64,000 bases of DNA, taken from Chryseobacterium sp. FH2 (lineage in GTDB: Bacteria > Bacteroidota > Bacteroidia > Flavobacteriales > Weeksellaceae). Below the pieces are notes generated by a model. It saw nothing but the letters and a program-made list of their open reading frames with translations. It was not told the DNA's origin and searched no databases. Shown piece after piece: positions 59,656-64,000 of the stretch. The translations under genes and the position numbers were made by a program. Where the stretch lies: assembly GCF_001045455.1 (NCBI RefSeq), contig NZ_LFNE01000003.1, forward strand, positions 1-64,000, read 5' to 3'. Position 1 is the stretch's first letter. Each line of letters opens with the position of its first letter.

Positions 59656-60246
59656 ATGGAACTACATTTTGCCTATCGCTGGGTAATCGTTCTGCTCTAC
59701 TTAGGAAATATAGCCTGTTCAACAACAGCACAAGAAATGAAAGCTTCGGAGAAAACAGTAGCCCGTCAATTTGAAAAATGGAAAAACGGCGAAGCGGGCT
59801 TTTTCGACCTTTTGGCAGACGATGTTCATTGGACAGTTAGCGGCAGGTCGCCTGTTTCGGGTGTTTATGACGGAAAAACGAATTTTATGGAACGTGCCGT
59901 AAATCCTATTTTAAGCAAATTAAAGACACCATTAAAATCGGAACTGATTAGCCTTACCTCAGACAGTTCATTTGTATGGCTTCATTTCAGGGCGAAAGCG
60001 ATTGCGCAAAACGGTGAAGTTTACGAAAACACCTATGTGTGGGAAATGCGGTTGGAAAATGGAAAAATCACGAGCGGCATCGCATTTCTGGACACCTATG
60101 AATTAGCTCTTTTAATGAATCAACAGGAAAAGACAATGTACAGAACAATAGAAGAAACCAAGGAATATATCGGAATGTGGGTCACGAAAGACGGTCATAT
60201 CCGCCACGAATTATTACCCAAAATGGGTAAACGCACAACGGATTGA
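59656..60246 (+). CDS. SnoaL/NTF2-like protein with a truncated Atu4866-like tail
   Basis: This encodes 196 residues. The N-terminal hydrophobic segment (VIVLLYLGNIACSTTAQ) is a signal or lipoprotein-like leader. Residues ~35-150 form an NTF2/SnoaL-type cone (ARQFEKWKNGEAGFFDLLAD, DDVHWTVSGRSPVSGVYDGK). The last ~40 residues (from TMYRTIEETKEYIGMWVTKD to IRHELLPKMGKRTTD) match the start of the Atu4866 family, normally a separate ~80-residue protein, and break off after HELLP. So the gene seems to be a fusion caused by a deletion that removed the rest of an Atu4866 gene. No enzyme activity is assigned to either family. Confidence 0.7.
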   Translation: MELHFAYRWVIVLLYLGNIACSTTAQEMKASEKTVARQFEKWKNGEAGFFDLLADDVHWTVSGRSPVSGVYDGKTNFMERAVNPILSKLKTPLKSELISLTSDSSFVWLHFRAKAIAQNGEVYENTYVWEMRLENGKITSGIAFLDTYELALLMNQQEKTMYRTIEETKEYIGMWVTKDGHIRHELLPKMGKRTTD

Positions 60247-60280
60247 AGTTTCAGGTGGAATGAATATATAAAACAGGAGA

Positions 60281-60750
60281 ATGATGTCAACAAAAAAAAT
60301 CCTTCCGCCTCTTGTAATCGGGATCATGAGTGCCGTTGCCGTTTCTTTGACATTAAGCCAGGGCTTATATACGTGGGTTTTGTTTATTGGCTGGTAAGCT
60401 TCTTCCTGTTCGGTAAAAGTCTAAAACAGATATTGCTGACATTTATTCAAATTGTATTAGGATTTGGGATTGCCGTACTCATGTTGCTCAAAGGACATTT
60501 TCTAAGCGGAATAGTAGGCGGTACCGGTACGGGAATAGCCATTGTATTCGTAATGTCCCTTTTTATGTATTTCGTTCCGAAACTGAAACCGATAAATACC
60601 ATACCTGCCTATTTCTTGGGGCTAATTACCTTTTTCGGTACCCATCCGAAACTTGACGTGGCAGAAATCAGCGTAATAATTGGCACAATCATGCTGGGAT
60701 TTGCTTTTGCGTGGGTCACTGAAAATGTAAATTCAAGATTGGCCAAGTAA
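60281..60750 (+). pseudogene. frameshifted DUF1097-family membrane protein gene
   Basis: The frame from ATG 60281 (or 60284, with AGGAG just upstream) encodes MSTKKILPPLVIGIMSAVAV and continues to GLYTWVLFIGW, then stops at 60395. The next frame from 60373 continues with VSFFLFGKSLKQILLTFIQI and further membrane helices to NVNSRLAK. Together they give one complete DUF1097-like protein of about five helices if one G is restored after TGG at ~60394 (W-V-S). This could be a real 1-base deletion or a sequencing error. Confidence 0.8.
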
Positions 60751-60785
60751 AGAAAACATGAAAATTTATTAAGTAATTTAGCAAA

Positions 60786-61700
60786 ATGGAAAATACATTC
60801 CGCTTTCATTCAATATCCGAATTTCACGATTTCTGTAATCTTCCCAAGCCTGAACATCCGTTGATCAGCCTGATTGATTACAACAAGGTTTCTTATCCGG
60901 TAAACGATAGCGAATTGAAATGGATACAGCATTTTTATTCTGTTGGTTTAAAGCGGAATGTCAATGCTAAATTTAACTATGGGCAACAGCAATACGATTT
61001 CGATTCTGGTGTTTTGACATTTGTTTCGCCGCTTCAATTTCTGAAAATCGAAATCAATCAGGATATTGTGGCTGAACCGACGGGCTGGCTTTTGCTCATC
61101 CATCCCGATTTTCTTTGGAACTCATCGTTGGCAACGAAAATAAAGTCTTACGACTTTTTTCAGTATGCGGTTAATGAAGCACTTTTCTTATCCGATAAAG
61201 AAGAAACGGTTATCGTGGAAATTCTTCAAAGCATAGAAAAAGAATACCAATCCAATATAGACAAGTTCAGTCAGGAACTCATCATTGCACAGATTGAAAT
61301 GTTGCTTATTTATTCCGAGCGGTTTTATGAACGTCAGTTTATCACCCGGAAAAAATCAGGCCATGAGTTATTGGAGCGATTTGAGCAAACTTTACTGGAC
61401 TATTTCAAAAGTGAAAGGCCATTAGAAAACGGTATTCCAACTGTCAGGTCTATTGCTTCGGAATTGAACATTTCAAGCAACTACCTCGGAACACTTTTAC
61501 GATTGCACACCAAGCAGAATACCCAACAGCACATTCAAAATAAGCTGATTGAGTACGCAAAATTACGGTTAAGCAGCACAAATCTGTCCGTTAGCGAAAT
61601 CGCCTACGAACTTGGGTTTGAACATCCACAGTCGTTCAACAAGCTTTTCAAAAGCAAAACCAATTTAACGCCTTTGGAGTTCAGACAGTCGTTTAATTAA
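60786..61700 (+). CDS. AraC-family transcriptional regulator
   Basis: This 304-residue protein has an N-terminal ligand-sensing part (~1-190) and a C-terminal two-HTH AraC domain (~200-304): VRSIASELNISSNYLGTLLR, then LSVSEIAYELGFEHPQSFNK and LFKSKTNLTPLEFRQSF. It ends the oxidoreductase group of the island and likely controls the SDR-SnoaL-DUF1097 genes just upstream. This arrangement (AraC beside SDR/AKR enzymes) is common for aldehyde or xenobiotic response units. The inducer is unknown. Like its neighbours it is less AT-rich than the flanking core genes. Confidence 0.92.
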   Translation: MENTFRFHSISEFHDFCNLPKPEHPLISLIDYNKVSYPVNDSELKWIQHFYSVGLKRNVNAKFNYGQQQYDFDSGVLTFVSPLQFLKIEINQDIVAEPTGWLLLIHPDFLWNSSLATKIKSYDFFQYAVNEALFLSDKEETVIVEILQSIEKEYQSNIDKFSQELIIAQIEMLLIYSERFYERQFITRKKSGHELLERFEQTLLDYFKSERPLENGIPTVRSIASELNISSNYLGTLLRLHTKQNTQQHIQNKLIEYAKLRLSSTNLSVSEIAYELGFEHPQSFNKLFKSKTNLTPLEFRQSFN

Positions 61701-62679
61701 TAAAAAATATTCGCTGAAAATCACTTTTTGCAACGATATAAGAATAACAGCCCAATGTTTTGAAAGTGTCTTTAATATGGATTTAGGCAATTTTATCAGA
61801 CTTATTTGGAACTTAGAAACGGGAAGATGAACCGGACTAAATTTCTGAGTGCGTTTCGTGAGGAGCTAAGACGGAGAATGGGCGAAAAGGATGAAGTGAA
61901 ACAGCGAGTCGAAAGCAATTACCATCAGAAAAAACAAGACATTGTAAAGATTATCAACATGAAATAGGAGCGTATTAAAAATGACCCGGATTTGCAACAT
62001 TTTCTGAAATAATCCGGATTTGCATGTGGTCAAGTATAGATAAAATTTGTTAGGACGAAATATTTGCTGAAGATAATAATATACTAGTTAATACCAAATT
62101 ATATTTTGTACTACCACAGACTTTCTTGCCTTTTCTGCGAAAAGGGTGAAAAAACATCGGAACTCGTCTTTTTGTTCTGGGAATTTTTTTAAAAGGATAA
62201 AAAACTATGAATTTTTGCGTAGATATATAGGAGAAATGCTGGTGAATAGAAAAAAAAATTGGCGAAAAATAAGTGGGAAATATTGAATAAAATAATAATT
62301 TACTAAAACTGTGAACTAAAACTGGTGCTAATAAAGTGGAAGATTTATTGAGATTTAAGGATGAAAATCAAATTATGTTTTGATTGTCGATTTGATGTCA
62401 GCGCCTATTTCAACTTTCAGTCTTAGCACCGTATTTTTTTATCTGCATTTGTGTTATAAAAAAACAAAACATTCATCAATCCAAAGAAAACTTAAGATAA
62501 AATATTTGTCGGCTCCTGACAATCAAATCATCAAAATAAATTTTATATTAGCGGTAGAGATAGCTTTGTGTAAGTTATATATAAATCAGATTGGTGCAAT
62601 GCGTAAATTTAGAAGTTAGCAGACATTTAAAAAAACATAACGAAAACATCTAAAGTTTAATAATTTAATACAGAAAAAA
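61701..62679. other. decayed, mostly non-coding stretch
   Basis: Nearly 1 kb without an intact gene. At 61710-61726 a word AAATCACTTTTTGC repeats that found at 57673-57686. A decayed frame lies at 61827-62012. From ~62030 the sequence is very AT-rich. The 79-codon frame at 62380-62619 opens with TTG and has no recognisable feature. Confidence 0.55.
61827..62012 (+). pseudogene. short decayed reading frame
   Basis: ATG at 61827 starts a basic, helix-forming peptide (MNRTKFLSAFREELRRRMGE, then KQRVESNYHQKKQDIVKIIN) that stops at TAG 61965. It continues in the same frame as ERIKNDPDLQHFLK to a TAA at 62012. One in-frame stop inside a coherent sequence suggests a decayed gene, possibly from a mobile element. 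No family is recognised. Confidence 0.4.
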
Positions 62680-63633
62680 ATGAGAAACAATATTTATACT
62701 TTGTTATTAATATTTTTATTCACAGGCGTTAATGCTCAAGAATATTCAAAATTAATAAATGAAGCTAATAAATTATATGAAACAAAAGATTATAAAATGT
62801 CTACTGATTTATATGATAAAGCTTTTAAAATTGAAAGCAAAAATCCAAGTCATCTATATAATGGCGCATGCGCATCTTCATTAGCAGGAAATACAAAAAA
62901 AGCATTTAAATGGTTGAACTTAGCAATAGAAAAAGGTTGGACAAATCTAAAGCACTTAAATTCTGATACTGATTTAGAAAATTTACATTCAAAAAAAGAA
63001 TGGGAAAAAACAGTTGAAAAGTTAGAAAAAAAATTAGAGTTAATAGAAGCAAATTATGACAAGCCATTGCAGACTGAATTATTGACAATTCTTGACGAAG
63101 ACCAAAAATATAGAATTCAAATCCATGAAGCTCAAAAAAAATTCGCTCAAGATTCTAAAGAAATGCAAGACCTTTGGAAAATGACAATGCAGAAAGATTC
63201 AATTAACTTATTAAAAGTAAAAAAAATATTAGATGAAAAAGGTTGGGTTGGTAAAGACAAAGTAGGCGCACAAGCCAACAATGCATTATTTCTTGTAATT
63301 CAACATTCAGATTTGGAAACGCAAAAAAAATATTTACCAATGATGAAAGAAGCTGTAACAAAAGGAAATGCAAATCCAGGTTCTTTAGCTTTGTTAATTG
63401 ACAGAATAGAAATTCGAGAAGGTAGAAAACAAATATACGGAAGTCAAATAGGAATCAATCCAAATACTAATACTCAATATGTCTTACCTTTAATTGATCC
63501 TGACAATGTAGATAAAAGAAGAACAGAAGTTGGTCTAGGTTCAATCTCTGACTATGTTAAAAATTGGAATTTAATTTGGGACGTTGAAAAGTATAAAAGT
63601 GAATTACCCGAATTAGAAAAATTAAATAAATAG
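62680..63633 (+). CDS. exported TPR-like protein with DUF6624-type C-terminal domain
   Basis: This encodes 317 residues. A signal peptide (FTGVNAQ) is followed by a short TPR region (~22-100: EANKLYETKDYKMSTDLYDK, NGACASSLAGNTKKAFKWLN) and a linker. The C-terminal ~170 residues match DUF6624 as I recall it: KILDEKGWVGKDKVGAQANN, FLVIQHSDLETQKKYLPMMK, ALLIDRIEIREGRKQIYGSQ and DPDNVDKRRTEVGLGSISDY. DUF6624 proteins have no known activity. The gene is very AT-rich, unlike the island enzymes before it, so it probably has a separate origin. Confidence 0.82.
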   Translation: MRNNIYTLLLIFLFTGVNAQEYSKLINEANKLYETKDYKMSTDLYDKAFKIESKNPSHLYNGACASSLAGNTKKAFKWLNLAIEKGWTNLKHLNSDTDLENLHSKKEWEKTVEKLEKKLELIEANYDKPLQTELLTILDEDQKYRIQIHEAQKKFAQDSKEMQDLWKMTMQKDSINLLKVKKILDEKGWVGKDKVGAQANNALFLVIQHSDLETQKKYLPMMKEAVTKGNANPGSLALLIDRIEIREGRKQIYGSQIGINPNTNTQYVLPLIDPDNVDKRRTEVGLGSISDYVKNWNLIWDVEKYKSELPELEKLNK

Positions 63634-63852
63634 AAAAAACGTTTGCTAACAGCAATTTGCAAAAATTGCAAGTTTAGGTTATAATGTAAAGTTGGTTTTG
63701 TATTTGCAAAGTCAGTTTTTAACCGAAGTTAGAATTCCTTAATCAATCACTTCTGGAAGCTGCAAAACGTTATAGGCAATTTTACACACTATAAAATAAT
63801 TCTCTCTATTCTAAACAAGCTTTTAACACAAAAAAGAAGCCCACGCCGTTGT
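63634..63852. other. intergenic, no gene
   Basis: AT-rich spacer between the DUF6624 gene and the mobile-element remnant. I see no open frame or strong hairpin. Confidence 0.5.
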
Positions 63853-63860
63853 ATATATTC

Positions 63861-63912
63861 TTGAGTATTTAGTGAGTGTTCACGACCTTACCCTGCGGGT
63901 GTACAAGCACTC
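63861..63912 (-). mobile_element. candidate IS200/IS605-type right end with structured RNA-like hairpin
   Basis: On the minus strand, GAGTG (63912-63908) pairs with CACTC (63878-63874), and inside it ACCC-GCA-GGGT (63900-63890) forms a second stem. The structure is followed by ACTAAATACTCAA (to 63861). TCAA after a subterminal hairpin is the type of right-end cleavage site known from IS608-like elements, and the hairpin sits where an omega-RNA scaffold would lie beside TnpB. Confidence 0.4.
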
Positions 63913-63927
63913 TCATTATTTTTTCCG

Positions 63928-64000
63928 TTATCCAATGATCAACTCGATTCCAGCTTTTTCTGCTTTGTATTTTATTTTGGTCTGCAATTCCTATCTTGTC
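63928..64000 (-). pseudogene. degraded TnpB C-terminal fragment
   Basis: On the minus strand one frame reads ELQTKIKYKAEKAGIELIIG and then stops (TAA, 63930-63928). An adjacent frame gives DKIGIAD just before it. Together they match the segment of TnpB proteins before the zinc ribbon (D.G...F/L..L.YKAE..GI.L). The zinc ribbon and final catalytic Asp that should follow are missing, so this end is truncated as well as frameshifted. The rest lies outside the window. Confidence 0.5.

Noticed and set aside
62380..62619. 79-codon frame with TTG start
   Set aside because: AT-rich, no signal, domain or promoter, and it lies in an eroded stretch.

Overview
The window reads as chromosomal DNA of a flavobacterium, most likely Chryseobacterium or a close Weeksellaceae relative. 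It is AT-rich, and many genes follow Bacteroidota-type -7 boxes (TAnnTTTG). Genes mostly lack Shine-Dalgarno sequences. The type IX secretion and gliding genes porU, porV and gldJ lie together, many products start with a Bacteroidota lipobox (SC.. or ..NAQ), and several secreted proteins begin with VGINTPTP. The genus call rests on gene content and style, not on a marker gene.

Layout. 1-3.0 kb: accessory lipoprotein locus A. It has the 3' part of a JAMM/JAB-like lipoprotein, two nearly identical small lipoproteins and a third exported protein. 3.1-18.2 kb: core genes, namely a YiaA/B-like membrane protein, ahcY, a HugZ-like protein, a phosphopantetheinyl transferase, a FUSC transporter, the T9SS block porV-porU/gldJ, murF, a NUDIX hydrolase and an SRPBCC protein. 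18.2-21.2 kb: an XRE regulator with a striking operator, then accessory locus B, which repeats the design of locus A (JAMM-like lipoprotein followed by two small lipoproteins). 21.3-27.4 kb: anmK, lptC, an outer-membrane barrel, holB, a Kef-type antiporter and hsp20 with a possible sigma-54 promoter. 27.8-32.9 kb: a TetR-TolC-HlyD-EmrB efflux operon. 33-39 kb: MazG-like protein and tag, a decayed secreted protein, a hypothetical, a patatin, corA and fabH. 39-45.3 kb: a membrane-bound TPR/HTH regulator, three secreted VGINT proteins, a thioredoxin-fold protein and two tiny lipoproteins. 45.5-55 kb: pruA, topoisomerase IB, a 55-residue lipoprotein, a DUF6526 protein, an M24 aminopeptidase, a Crp-like regulator, two oxidoreductases and mnmE.

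55-64 kb, directly after mnmE, looks like a decayed genomic island. It holds a broken DUF1826 gene with a second 3' fragment, a DUF5700 peptidase, a Crp-like regulator and aldo/keto reductase that share a palindromic operator, an SDR, a SnoaL/Atu4866 fusion remnant, a frameshifted DUF1097 gene, an AraC regulator, an AT-rich decayed stretch, a DUF6624 protein, and at the window edge a degraded IS200/IS605 TnpB 3' end with a structured right end.

The points most worth a second look are: (i) the duplicated JAMM-like lipoprotein plus small-lipoprotein modules, which look like an effector/cognate-partner or surface-processing system; (ii) five genes whose ATG lies exactly 4 nt after a perfect TAnnTTTG box, predicting leaderless mRNAs; (iii) several precise operators (XRE, Crp-like, TetR, MazG-like); (iv) the sigma-54-like promoter with 21-bp-phased upstream repeats at hsp20; and (v) the eroded island behind mnmE. 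All functional statements come from reading the sequence and recalling family features. No searches were run.
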